A DNA stretch of 64,000 nucleotides. Origin: PMP191F sp047602185. GTDB taxonomy: Bacteria > Bacteroidota > Bacteroidia > Chitinophagales > Chitinophagaceae. The notes beneath the pieces were generated by a model. The model saw nothing but the letters and a program-made list of their open reading frames with translations. It was not told the DNA's origin and searched no databases. Below, in pieces: positions 51,662 to 60,770 of this stretch (its first letter is position 1; each line of letters starts with the position of its first letter). The position numbers and the translations under genes were made by a program. The stretch spans positions 4,650,001 to 4,714,000 of the forward strand of contig JASGHY010000001.1 of the NCBI GenBank assembly GCA_047602185.1, written 5' to 3'.

Positions 51662-53077
51662 ATGAAAGCTATTGTGGACTGTAATAGTTTTTATTGCTCC
51701 TGCGAACGGCTGTTCAGGCCCGACCTGAAAGACAAACCCGTTGTAGTGCTGAGCAATAATGATGGCTGTATCATTTCGCGCAGTGATGAGGCCAGGGCAT
51801 TAGGCGTACCTATGGGTGAACCTTTTTTCCTTGCACAACACCTGATCCAGAAACATGATATCGCTGTTTTCTCTTCCAATTATCATTTGTATGGCGATAT
51901 GAGCTGGCGGGTAATGGAAACATTACGTCAACTGCTACCGGAAAATAATCGCCATGTAGAAGTGTATTCTGTAGATGAAGCATTCATTGACCTGAGCCAT
52001 GTACCACCGGAAGAAATACATTCCACAGCTTTGCAGATCCGCAAAGTAGTGGAACAATGGACCGGCATCTCTGTGTCTATTGGCGTAGCTCCTACCAAGA
52101 CACTTGCTAAACTTGCCAATCATATTGCCAAGAAAAATAAGAAGGCTACCAATTGTGTGCATGTGCTGGCTACGCGTGAAGAACAGGTAGCAGCTATGCG
52201 TGCTACCCGTATTGACGATGTATGGGGTGTAGGCCGGGCCTATGCAAAAAAGCTGGTGAATATGGGCATCACCAGTGCATGGGAATTAAGCATGATGTCG
52301 CGGGAATGGGCACACCATAACATGGGTGGCGTAACAGGTATCCGGCTGATCAAGGAATTAAATGGTGAGCCCTGTATTGATATGGAAGCACCGCTTACCA
52401 GTAAGAAGATGATCGCTACCACACGCATGTTTGGTAATCCTGTAACAGATATTAATGCCATTAAAGAGGCTATTGCTACTTATACCTCCCGCGCTGCGGA
52501 GAAGCTGCGGCGCCAGCACAGCGCAGCACGCGTTGTCAGTATTTTTATTGTTACCAGTGAGCAGGATCATCAGCTTACATTCAAGCGTGGAGGAACAATC
52601 AGTACCTATACCACCCTGCCCGCTGCTACCAGCATTACACAGGAATTGATAAAGCCTGCTGTACAGATGGTAGATGCACTATATAAAAAAGGCATTTCGT
52701 ACAAAAAGGCAGGCGTAATGCTCAGCGGCATTGTACCCGATGCGTCTATACAAGGAAATCTTTTTGTACCCGCTTCCGAAAACAATAACCGTCTTTTAAT
52801 GGATATGATGGATAACATCAATTTCAGTATGCGTGATGATGTATTGAAGTTTGCAGCATCCGGCACTGCACGCAACTGGAAGATGCGACAGAATATGCGG
52901 AGCTTAAGACACACTACCCGATGGGAAGAGCTCTTTGAAATAGGAGGAGTGAAGAATCAAGATACAAGAACAAAGGCACAAGGAGGAACCATCAGCAACA
53001 AGGTGCAAGGAAAGGGCAAAAGGGACAAGGCTCAAGAGTTAAGAAAAACGATACAGGGTATTATGCAGAAGGCGTAA
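51662..53077 (+). CDS. umuC: Y-family DNA polymerase UmuC with repeat-derived tail
   Basis: Catalytic subunit of error-prone polymerase V. The palm motifs VDCNSFYCSCER (residues 5-16) and YSVDEAFIDLS (about 101-111) hold the metal-binding acids; little finger at about 240-350. The family normally ends soon after the RQNMRSLRHTTRWEELFE segment (about residue 425). Here 43 further residues, rich in Lys, Gln and Gly, are encoded by purine-rich phrases also found at 36.97-37.01 kb. The UmuD gene is directly upstream. Confidence 0.93.
   Translation: MKAIVDCNSFYCSCERLFRPDLKDKPVVVLSNNDGCIISRSDEARALGVPMGEPFFLAQHLIQKHDIAVFSSNYHLYGDMSWRVMETLRQLLPENNRHVEVYSVDEAFIDLSHVPPEEIHSTALQIRKVVEQWTGISVSIGVAPTKTLAKLANHIAKKNKKATNCVHVLATREEQVAAMRATRIDDVWGVGRAYAKKLVNMGITSAWELSMMSREWAHHNMGGVTGIRLIKELNGEPCIDMEAPLTSKKMIATTRMFGNPVTDINAIKEAIATYTSRAAEKLRRQHSAARVVSIFIVTSEQDHQLTFKRGGTISTYTTLPAATSITQELIKPAVQMVDALYKKGISYKKAGVMLSGIVPDASIQGNLFVPASENNNRLLMDMMDNINFSMRDDVLKFAASGTARNWKMRQNMRSLRHTTRWEELFEIGGVKNQDTRTKAQGGTISNKVQGKGKRDKAQELRKTIQGIMQKA
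52960..53060 (+). repeat. Phrase repeat inside the 3' end of umuC
   Basis: Contains AAAGGCACAAGG (52972-52983) and ACAAGGCTCAAGA (53025-53037), both identical to phrases at 36974-36985 and 36994-37006. It is the coding origin of the extra UmuC tail. Confidence 0.7.
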
Positions 53078-53096
53078 CACCCGGTACTTTCCTTTG

Positions 53097-54029
53097 TCAA
53101 TCAAAAAAACTGATCTGGGTTCCTTTGGCTGGCTGGCCCGGCTGCTGCGGATTGCGCTGCCGTAAGGGAAGCTGTGCAGCCGTCAGTAATTTATCTTCCA
53201 TATAAGCTGTCAACTCCGGACAGGTAACATCATTGAGCATGTGCAGGAAAACATAAGTTTCTTCCAGTCCGTTATCAATCCAGTATTGTAATCTTTTAAC
53301 CCAACTATCAATACGTGCATAATCAACCGGCAGTTTATCATTACCTACCAGGCGAAGAAATGTTTTGGGAACAGTGAGTTGCATGTGTGTACAATCCCGC
53401 CGCCCCGGCGTATCTGTTATTACCATCCCCATATTGCGTGCACGTAAAACTTCTGTCAGCTCTTTATACACCACTTTATCGGCAAACCAGTTTTCGTGGC
53501 GTACTTCTACAAAGAATTGCAGATCGGTTGGCAATGATTCAAGATACCTGAACAACTGCCCCCTTCTATCCGGTGCATATTTTTCACTGATCTGTAAAAA
53601 GATAGGGCCTAAATTTTCTCCAAATGCCAACACACCTTCCAGGAAGGAAGATGTGAGATCAAATACATTATTGAAGTTGCTGTAATGACTGATAATCTGC
53701 GGCACTTTGGGACAAAACTTAAAATCCTTGCCTATAGCACGTGCTGCCCATTTACTGATCACAGCAGGACCATAGACTTGGTAATGGGTAGCATTGAGCT
53801 CGATGGAATTAAAGAACTGAACATAGTGATCAAGAAAAGTTGCATCCTTTGCTCCTTTTGGATAAATGCTGCCTACCCACGAATTGCACGCCCACCTTGT
53901 ACCACCAAAATAGACCAATGGCTTAGTGTGTTTTGTTCCCTTCAACACCTTTGTATTATCAGCGGGGTCTGCAGGTAGAGTAAAGTCGATCCGGCTCAAT
54001 TCTTTTTCGGGCACACGTCCGAATTCCAT
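53097..54029 (-). CDS. DUF72-domain protein
   Basis: A 310-residue TIM-barrel-like protein of family DUF72 (YecE). VYFGGTRWACNSWVGSIYPKG is near residue 40, FFNSIELNATHYQVY near 88, and VEVRHENWFADKVVYKEL in the middle. The 40-residue N-terminal extension (RVPEKELSRIDFTLPADP) is longer than in YecE. Function of the family is not established; it is often near nucleic-acid repair genes. Ends 20 bp from the convergent umuC. Confidence 0.9.
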   Translation of the reverse strand: MEFGRVPEKELSRIDFTLPADPADNTKVLKGTKHTKPLVYFGGTRWACNSWVGSIYPKGAKDATFLDHYVQFFNSIELNATHYQVYGPAVISKWAARAIGKDFKFCPKVPQIISHYSNFNNVFDLTSSFLEGVLAFGENLGPIFLQISEKYAPDRRGQLFRYLESLPTDLQFFVEVRHENWFADKVVYKELTEVLRARNMGMVITDTPGRRDCTHMQLTVPKTFLRLVGNDKLPVDYARIDSWVKRLQYWIDNGLEETYVFLHMLNDVTCPELTAYMEDKLLTAAQLPLRQRNPQQPGQPAKGTQISFFD

Positions 54030-54253
54030 TCGCTTAGCTATTTAATGATCCAAAGCTAAGTAAGGAAATGCAAAAATGGCAAGCTGTTACAAACACCTGC
54101 TTAAACATTGAATATGACCGCTTTAATTCCATGAAAACCAGGGATGCTTTATTGGCTGGTTTTGCCGCTTCGTTGTTAAGGGATGCCTGTTAGCAGGAAA
54201 ATATATGGACCTTTAAAATATCAAGAGCCCACGTTCGTCTACCTATATATACA

Positions 54254-54832
54254 ATGGATAAAAGCCTGACGATATCACCCGGCACAATGGCAGAATCAAA
54301 GCGTAATATAACCCAGGTTATTAATGACTATAGTAAACGTTTGCTGGGCTTTATACGCAAGCGTGTTAATAATGACGCTGATGCCGAAGATGTATTGCAG
54401 GATGTATTTTATCAGTTTATCGGCAACCCTCAACCTATTGACCAGGTTACTGCGTGGCTGTTTACCGTTGCCCGGAACAAGATCATTGACCGCCAACGCA
54501 AACAACAACCGGAAGCACTGGACGAGAACCTGGGGGATGATGATACAGAAGAATCATACGGCCTGAAAGAATTGTTGTTTAATGCAGGAGATAACCCTGA
54601 GCAGGAATACCTGCGTTCTTTGTTCTGGGAAGAGTTAAATAACGCACTGGATGAATTGCCGGAAGAGCAACGCTTTGTATTTATTCAGCATGAACTGGAA
54701 GGAGTACCCTTTAAAACATTGTCGGAACAAACGGGTGAAACCGTGAACACACTGATCAGCCGTAAGCGCTATGCAGTATTGCACCTGCGCGAAAAATTAC
54801 GGGTACTGAAAGACGAATTACTCAACTATTAA
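54254..54832 (+). CDS. ECF-type sigma factor
   Basis: A 192-residue sigma factor. Region 2 (about 20-85) includes DAEDVLQDVFYQFI and TAWLFTVARNKIIDRQRK. The linker is acidic (LGDDDTEES). Region 4 (about 130-180) has LPEEQRFVFIQHELEGVPFKTLSEQTGETVNTLISRKRYAV. It is followed after 10 bp by a small two-helix membrane protein that could serve as its anti-sigma or sensor. Confidence 0.92.
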   Translation: MDKSLTISPGTMAESKRNITQVINDYSKRLLGFIRKRVNNDADAEDVLQDVFYQFIGNPQPIDQVTAWLFTVARNKIIDRQRKQQPEALDENLGDDDTEESYGLKELLFNAGDNPEQEYLRSLFWEELNNALDELPEEQRFVFIQHELEGVPFKTLSEQTGETVNTLISRKRYAVLHLREKLRVLKDELLNY

Positions 54833-54842
54833 AAATTGCATT

Positions 54843-55223
54843 ATGCATCCTATACGAAACAGATCCAGAAAGATCTTTATGCTCATCTTACTGATACCGG
54901 CTTGTATTGCCTTATTTACATTTATTGTGATGAGCCTGTGGAATGCCATCCTGCCTTCGGTATTGCACGTTGGCACCGTTACCTTCTGGCAGGCATTGGG
55001 AATACTGGTACTTTCAAAAATATTATTCGGCGGTTTTCATGGTCGTGGTGGCTGGGGTCACAAACGCAACAGAATGATGCGTGAACGCATGCATGAGAAA
55101 TGGCACAACATGACACCGGAAGAACGTGAGAGTTTCAGAAATCAATGGCGTGAACGCTGTTCAAAATTTGGCCGCCCCTTTAGCCGTCAACCTTTTCAAC
55201 AGGGAGAACCCGGCACCGAATAA
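54843..55223 (+). CDS. Small membrane protein downstream of sigma factor
   Basis: A 126-residue protein with two hydrophobic segments (about 11-32 and 45-62), then a cytosolic-looking Arg/Glu-rich tail (MMRERMHEKWHNMTPEERESFRNQWRER). That tail is similar in style to the periplasmic metal-sensor/anti-sigma helices of the CnrX/ZraP kind. A His/Gly-rich stretch (GGFHGRGGWGHKRN) follows the second helix. It probably modulates the adjacent sigma factor; no direct proof. Confidence 0.75.
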   Translation: MHPIRNRSRKIFMLILLIPACIALFTFIVMSLWNAILPSVLHVGTVTFWQALGILVLSKILFGGFHGRGGWGHKRNRMMRERMHEKWHNMTPEERESFRNQWRERCSKFGRPFSRQPFQQGEPGTE

Positions 55224-55251
55224 TAATCGCTTATAACCACAACCACCTCTT

Positions 55252-55467
55252 ATGAACATTCTGGTATTTAAAACAAACCTTCGCTATAAAAAACATATCC
55301 TTTCTATTGTACCCTACCTTGCCCAAATGAAAGAGATCATTCGCTGGAATGTGGATCTGCACGACCGTGATAAAATTCTGCGGATAGAAAGCAATAGTCT
55401 TTCACCAAGAAGAATAGAAGAAACATTAACGACAGCAGGGTATTATTGCAAGGAACTGGAAGATTGA
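55252..55467 (+). CDS. 71-residue HMA-like small protein
   Basis: Reads MNILVFKTNLRYKKHILSIV, with a predicted beta-alpha-beta-beta-alpha-beta pattern and end LSPRRIEETLTTAGYYCKEL. This resembles the heavy-metal-associated (HMA) fold, but the CxxC metal site is absent (position taken by KTNLRYK). Third gene after the sigma factor, 28 bp from its neighbour. A protein-protein role is more likely than metal transfer. Confidence 0.7.
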   Translation: MNILVFKTNLRYKKHILSIVPYLAQMKEIIRWNVDLHDRDKILRIESNSLSPRRIEETLTTAGYYCKELED

Positions 55468-55651
55468 TTGGGGAATTTTGAGATTGTGTGATTTAGTGAT
55501 ATCAACTACAGAGAAGAGCTTAATCGCAGATTGACGGATCCAGAAAAGATTGCACAGACAATATAGACGATTTAAGTATGGCGACTAACAAGGAATAACA
55601 ACCAGGTTAGTGGTTTTTTTATACTTTAAACCTTATACGCTTCCCCTTGCT

Positions 55652-56485
55652 TTACATTGCTTTGCGGGAAAGGTCAAACAGGATCTTCCTGTCGGTTTCA
55701 TTAATGATCCTGCTGGTGTCGTATTGCACAAAATGCAGCTTGAATGATTTGATGGCATTCACACTATCCTTTACATTATAACCAATGATTCGCAAGGCTA
55801 CTATAGGATCGAAAGTGGGTGGAACTGTTATGTTGGTCGTATCATACCATAAACCAAAGCCCCTTTCGGCCAACGTTTGCCAGGGGAAATAAGCATTGGG
55901 ATCTACTTTGCGACCCGGCGCAATATCTGAGTGGCCGATAAAATTAGCCGCAGGGATGGAGTATTTTCTTTTTAGCGTATCGAGCAACTTCAGTAAGCTG
56001 GTTACCTGTGGACCGGCAAATGGTTCATAACCGTTGTTGTCTATTTCAATACCGATGCTGGAAGAATTGATGTCTGAAAAATTGCCCCATTTGCTTACAC
56101 CCGCCTGCCATGCTCTCAGGTAATCATTGAGCATGTGATGGATGGTACCATCTTTACAGATAACGTAATGTGCACTTACCTTGGAGCTTTGGAGTGTAAA
56201 TGTTTTGAGCGTTTCTTCACAGGAACCCTGTGCAGTATGATGAATAATAACAAAGTTGGGTTTGCGCAGGTCAAAATTGGTAGTGCCCACTGCATATTGG
56301 GGTGTAAGTACAGAATCCATTACCAATTGATTGGGAAGACTGCGGATATTACCGGCTAATGTGCGGGATTGTTCTTTGTACAGCTTATTGCTTTTTGCAT
56401 AAGGCTGGTGTGCGCAACTGTAAACAAATAAGAGGAAGGCACTGAGTGTCGTAAAAGCCAGTAATAGTTTGCGGTTGGTCAACAT
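55652..56485 (-). CDS. N-acetylmuramoyl-L-alanine amidase lipoprotein
   Basis: A 277-residue Amidase_2 (AmpD-like) enzyme cleaving the lactyl-amide bond of peptidoglycan fragments. Zinc ligands are in FVIIHHTAQGS (His) and GHSDIAPGRKVDP (His, Asp); IGIEIDNNG holds the active Glu. The N-terminus is a lipoprotein signal with lipobox VYSC, so it is anchored to a membrane facing the periplasm. ATG 56485 chosen over TTG 56491. A C-terminal region of about 70 residues resembles a peptidoglycan-binding add-on. Confidence 0.9.
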   Translation of the reverse strand: MLTNRKLLLAFTTLSAFLLFVYSCAHQPYAKSNKLYKEQSRTLAGNIRSLPNQLVMDSVLTPQYAVGTTNFDLRKPNFVIIHHTAQGSCEETLKTFTLQSSKVSAHYVICKDGTIHHMLNDYLRAWQAGVSKWGNFSDINSSSIGIEIDNNGYEPFAGPQVTSLLKLLDTLKRKYSIPAANFIGHSDIAPGRKVDPNAYFPWQTLAERGFGLWYDTTNITVPPTFDPIVALRIIGYNVKDSVNAIKSFKLHFVQYDTSRIINETDRKILFDLSRKAM

Positions 56486-56564
56486 GAGCAAGAAATTTGG
56501 GGATCATTGGTTGTACGATTTCGTGATTACTACATCTTACAATTCAACTTCCCGCAATTGCTTA

Positions 56565-57776
56565 TTAGTTCTTTTTATAAAATTTTCGTTTCTGATGTCC
56601 CTGGAAACTTCTGCGCGGGCGTGGGTTGTAATCAGGTACAGGCCCTAGCTGTTCGGGTACAACCATTTTATTGACAGGCTTCCCTAGCAATTTTTCAATG
56701 GCTGCAAACCTTTGTTGCTCTTTATCGCCTATGAGGGTAATAGCTGCTCCATCTGATTCTGCACGTGCCGTACGGCCAATGCGGTGGATATAATCTTCTC
56801 CATCATGTGGTACGTCGTAATTGATGACCAGGTCGATGCCATCGATGTCAATACCACGGGAAAGGATATCTGTTGCCACCAGCACGGATAATCTTCCGCT
56901 TTTGAATTGCAGTAACACATCTTCGCGTGCCGCCTGTTCCAGGTCGGAGTGGATCTCACCGATCTTTATACCCGTACGCTTTAATTCGCGTGTGAGTTGT
57001 TTTACGCTCTGTTTACGGGAACAGAATACCAGTGCGTTCTTGAACTGAATTGTATTCAGCAGCAATTGTATAAGAGGTAGTTTCTGTGTATCATATACTG
57101 CGTAGGCCAGTTGCACGATCTTTTCCGGTGGTTTGGAAATGGCAATATTCACCTCTTTGGGTTCCTGCAGGATCTTTTTAGACAGTGTTCGGATCTTTTC
57201 AGGCATGGTAGCCGAGAACAACAATGTCTGACGCTCTACAGGCAGGTAGGAGATGATCTTCATGATATCATCCTGAAAACCCATATCCAACATACGGTCG
57301 GCTTCATCCAGCACCAGGAACTGCAGGCCTTTCAGCTTTGCATAGTTCATGTTGAGGTGCGCAATTAACCTGCCCGGTGTTGCCACTACAATATCTACAC
57401 CTTTTGACAAGGCCTGTTTTTCCGTCGCAAAATTGCCTCCATCGCCCCCGCCATAAATGGCAATGGAACTGATGGAAGTGAAATAAGATAGACCGTCGAG
57501 GTTTTGTGCAATCTGTATGGCCAGCTCGCGCGTAGGCACTAATACCAGTGCATTTACCTGTCCGTCATTGCTATGCTGTAATAAACGGTGAATAACGGGC
57601 AACAGGAAGGCTGCCGTTTTACCGGTGCCGGTTTGTGCACATGCTATTACGTCGTTACCTGCTAAAATAGTAGGGATTACCTGTTCCTGGATGGGGGTAG
57701 CGGTCTCGTAGCCGGTGGCGGCAATACCTTCAATCAATCCTTCGTCAAGACCAAATTCTGAAAACTTCAAACTCAA
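56565..57776 (-). CDS. DEAD-box RNA helicase (RhlE-type)
   Basis: A 403-residue ATP-dependent RNA helicase. Q motif and motif I AQTGTGKTAAFLLP (about 46-59), Ia PTRELAIQ, II DEADRMLD, III SATMP, IV-V (LVFCSRKQS, VATDILSRGIDI) and VI HRIGRTARAE are all complete. The short basic tail PRRSFQGHQKRKFYKKN is typical of RhlE. The start is a TTG (57776); no in-frame ATG precedes it. It stands alone between the amidase and the outer-membrane protein. Confidence 0.95.
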   Translation of the reverse strand: MSLKFSEFGLDEGLIEGIAATGYETATPIQEQVIPTILAGNDVIACAQTGTGKTAAFLLPVIHRLLQHSNDGQVNALVLVPTRELAIQIAQNLDGLSYFTSISSIAIYGGGDGGNFATEKQALSKGVDIVVATPGRLIAHLNMNYAKLKGLQFLVLDEADRMLDMGFQDDIMKIISYLPVERQTLLFSATMPEKIRTLSKKILQEPKEVNIAISKPPEKIVQLAYAVYDTQKLPLIQLLLNTIQFKNALVFCSRKQSVKQLTRELKRTGIKIGEIHSDLEQAAREDVLLQFKSGRLSVLVATDILSRGIDIDGIDLVINYDVPHDGEDYIHRIGRTARAESDGAAITLIGDKEQQRFAAIEKLLGKPVNKMVVPEQLGPVPDYNPRPRRSFQGHQKRKFYKKN

Positions 57777-57872
57777 TAAAATTAGGTTACAAGGGCCGGA
57801 TGCGTCCGGTACCTCAATGGTTAATCCACCTAAAGATACTATAATGCCATCAGTTACCCTATAAAAAGGGAA

Positions 57873-57892
57873 ATCCCCCGTTTCCGGGGGAT
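57873..57892 (-). terminator. Terminator of the outer-membrane protein gene
   Basis: ATCCCCCG-TTTC-CGGGGGAT, a strong 8-bp stem, is followed on the minus strand by a broken T-run (TTTCCCTTTTT). It lies 31 bp past the stop of the gene upstream. Confidence 0.7.
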
Positions 57893-57922
57893 ATTCCTGG
57901 TTTTTATGGCTATAATATCTTT

Positions 57923-60379
57923 TTATTGGTTGCCGATGCCACCACCTTGTGCACCAACACGTTTGCTTTCATCGTCTACACCGGTTTTGCGCTGACGGGC
58001 CGCTTTTACCTGGTTGTTACCAAAGCGGTAGGTGAAGTTGAGCTTTAACTGGCGGCTTTCGAAGTTACCACTGGCTACCAGTGTCTGGCCGCTGAAGTTG
58101 CTGGTTCCTTTCCATTTGAGGGTTCTGAAAATATCGCTTACAGAACCTTTTACAGTACCCTTGCCTTTGAAGATGGTTTTCTGCACGCCACCATCTATGC
58201 TCCAGAGGGCCTTGCTTTTGAAGGTACCCTGCCAGATAGAGGGCGAGGTATAGAAACCCGTCATTTCAGCCGTCCAGCCTTTACCCAGGCGGGCAGATTG
58301 CTGTGCATAGACCTGTACTGCAAAAACATTCACGTCCACTTTTCTGTCAGCAGCACCAAAGTCGGCTTTGTAATGTGAGTAATAAGAGTTTACGTTACCA
58401 AAGATGCTATACCATTTATATTGGAAGGGATAGCTGATGTTGAGGCTGATGATGTCCTGTGTTGCCAGGTTCTTCTGCGTTAAGAATGCTTTTGATTTTT
58501 CGGCAGTATCTACCAGTTGGGTAAATACATCTTTTACATGGCTATAGTTTAAAGTAGTGGTGAGCCTGTATTTATAGGTATTGCTCACACCGATGCTATT
58601 GGTGTACTGTGGGCGCAACTGCGTATTACCTTTCTGGAAAGTATATTCATCCAGCTTGAACTCAAAGGGGTTCAGGTTCTGGTAAGCAGGGCGGTCAATA
58701 CGACGGCTATAGGTGATGCTCCACTGGTTAGTGGGCTTTTTGTTGAATGTGATCGCCGCACTAGGGAAGAAGTCAGTATAATGGCGGGTAAAGGTAGAAT
58801 CGTACGGGGTATATAAACCACTTACATACCTGAACCCATTAGAGATACCTTTGGTATTGGTGTTTTCTACACGTAAACCAGCCTGGATCATGAATCCTTT
58901 GAATGCACGGTTGTAGTTTACATATACAGCATTGATGTTTTCTTTGTAATCGAACTTATTGCTACGGAGTGTATCCAGTTGTTTTCCGCTGGTCAATACA
59001 TCATAGCGCTGAAAATCGTTTACACTGTTTACAAAATAGGTTTTACCACCAATGCCCAAACGACCCTTTTTGAAATTCTGTTCGTAATCAGCTTTTACAC
59101 TGTACATATTGATATCAGTAGGTGCCACCATGTTATACACCTTACGGTCAATTTCGTTACCATTGGAAGGATTGTAATAATAGTTAGGCTGTAACTGGTT
59201 ATTCCTGATCCTGAACCAGCCATAGTCACCATCTACGTTCAACTCGTGACCTGAAGTATCAGCATAACGATAGTTAACGTTGGCGTTTACGTTCTTCCTG
59301 TTCTGATCACTCGTATTGTCCGCTACCAGGATCCTGTTTACAATACCAGTAGGAATGTAGGAGATGGGGGTACGGCTGTAGTTATCTATCTCATTGTCGG
59401 AGAAGCTACCATTTACCATTACACCTACTGTACTTCTCTTGTTAAGGAAATAGTCTGCGCCGGCTTTAAATGTATGGCCTTCAGATTTGGCCTTTACCAC
59501 ACCTTTCTGATCGAACAAGGTGTCCAACTGCTCACGATACAACTTCATGTTGCTTTCGTTGATACTGTTGTTGTAATTGTAGTTACCAAACAGGTTGACT
59601 TTTTTATTCCTGTGGTTTAAGGAAAGACCACCGTTGTATTTGGAATACACACCAATATTATAACCAGCAGTTACAGAGCCATTGGTACCGAATGATTTGT
59701 TTTTCTTGAGTTTGATGTTGATGATACCGGCATTACCTGCAGCATCGTATTTGGCAGAAGGGTTGGTAATGATCTCGATAGATTCAACATTTGAAGACTG
59801 GATAGTTTTAAGATAATCGGCCAGGTCTTTACCCGCCAGTGGTGTAGGACGCCCGTCAATATATACAGTAACGCCATTTTTACCGCTCAGGCTCAGGTTA
59901 TCATCTTTATCAACCAATACACCGGGTGATTTACGCAGTAACTCTAATGCATCCTGTCCCACCGCATTGATAGTACCTTCTACATTCAGAACCATTTTAT
60001 CGGCCCTTACTTCTACTATCGGTTTGCGTGTGGTTACTACCACTTCTTTGAGGTTACCGGTTGCTTTGGTCAATATTATACCTGGCACCTCAACACCCGT
60101 ACCGCTTACTTCAAATACAGCGGAATTGGCGGGTTGATGACTGGTAAATGAAACTGATACAAAGTATTTGCCATTGGCAATACCGCTAAAGCTGTATTTT
60201 CCGTCGTTATCAGTAACACCTAGTTTTACAATTGAAGAGTCTTTGGTTTTTTTAAGGGAAGCTGTTGCTCCGGATAAGGCTTTACCTTGCTCATCCTTCA
60301 CACTTCCAGCCACCTGCTGTGCTTGTGTAAACGCTACGAACAAAAAAGCAGACAAGGTTAAAAGGAACAGTTGTTTCAT
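57923..60379 (-). CDS. Outer-membrane beta-barrel protein (TonB-receptor-like)
   Basis: An 818-residue protein. Signal peptide (1-20, ending TQAQQ); a carboxypeptidase-regulatory-like domain at about 21-105 (GSVKDEQGKALSGATASLKK); a plug domain at about 130-225 (LELLRKSPGVLVDKDDNLSLSGKNG, VYIDGRPTPL); then a barrel to the end. NWRL-like aromatic strand ends and a final KLNFTYRFG strand support the outer-membrane assignment. This is the PF14905-type family, whose substrates are mostly unknown. The extra C-terminal Gly/Arg tail is exposed. Confidence 0.92.
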   Translation of the reverse strand: MKQLFLLTLSAFLFVAFTQAQQVAGSVKDEQGKALSGATASLKKTKDSSIVKLGVTDNDGKYSFSGIANGKYFVSVSFTSHQPANSAVFEVSGTGVEVPGIILTKATGNLKEVVVTTRKPIVEVRADKMVLNVEGTINAVGQDALELLRKSPGVLVDKDDNLSLSGKNGVTVYIDGRPTPLAGKDLADYLKTIQSSNVESIEIITNPSAKYDAAGNAGIINIKLKKNKSFGTNGSVTAGYNIGVYSKYNGGLSLNHRNKKVNLFGNYNYNNSINESNMKLYREQLDTLFDQKGVVKAKSEGHTFKAGADYFLNKRSTVGVMVNGSFSDNEIDNYSRTPISYIPTGIVNRILVADNTSDQNRKNVNANVNYRYADTSGHELNVDGDYGWFRIRNNQLQPNYYYNPSNGNEIDRKVYNMVAPTDINMYSVKADYEQNFKKGRLGIGGKTYFVNSVNDFQRYDVLTSGKQLDTLRSNKFDYKENINAVYVNYNRAFKGFMIQAGLRVENTNTKGISNGFRYVSGLYTPYDSTFTRHYTDFFPSAAITFNKKPTNQWSITYSRRIDRPAYQNLNPFEFKLDEYTFQKGNTQLRPQYTNSIGVSNTYKYRLTTTLNYSHVKDVFTQLVDTAEKSKAFLTQKNLATQDIISLNISYPFQYKWYSIFGNVNSYYSHYKADFGAADRKVDVNVFAVQVYAQQSARLGKGWTAEMTGFYTSPSIWQGTFKSKALWSIDGGVQKTIFKGKGTVKGSVSDIFRTLKWKGTSNFSGQTLVASGNFESRQLKLNFTYRFGNNQVKAARQRKTGVDDESKRVGAQGGGIGNQ

Positions 60380-60770
60380 TGCTATACAATTTGCTCTTTA
60401 GTCGCAGGTGTTATTGTTTTGTTACAAAGAATTTTTGACCCTACACCAACGGCGAAAAAACTATTACAAGTGGTAAACGATCTGAAGGAACAGAATAATG
60501 TCGCAACACTTTTACGATTCATGTATCTTTTATAACATTTCAGTCTATTTGTACTAACGAGTGTTCAGGAATACTTTACCTGACGTTCTAAACAGTATAT
60601 AGCTTTTGAAGCGGTATTAATGTTTAACCATAAGAGGCTTAACCGGAAGGTGATGGTGTAAATAAAAGTGGCATATCCTCCTGTATCAACTCATTAAAAG
60701 CAAAAGCCGCCTTAACCGGTGGCTTTTGCTTTTAATACTATTTTGTTGGGTAAATGCTTTTTTAGCAAAG
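60380..60770. other. Intergenic gap with a terminator
   Basis: Holds the upstream region of the outer-membrane protein gene (60380 upward on the minus strand), for which I see no clear TAnnTTTG box, and the strong hairpin at 60694-60735. Nothing else recognised. Confidence 0.5.
60694..60735. terminator. Strong terminator after the MacB gene
   Basis: TTAAAAGCAAAAGCC pairs with GGCTTTTGCTTTTAA, and an inner GCC/GGT extends the stem (about 18 bp, one G-T). A- and T-rich arms on both sides make it usable in either direction; it ends the minus-strand exporter operon. Confidence 0.8.
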
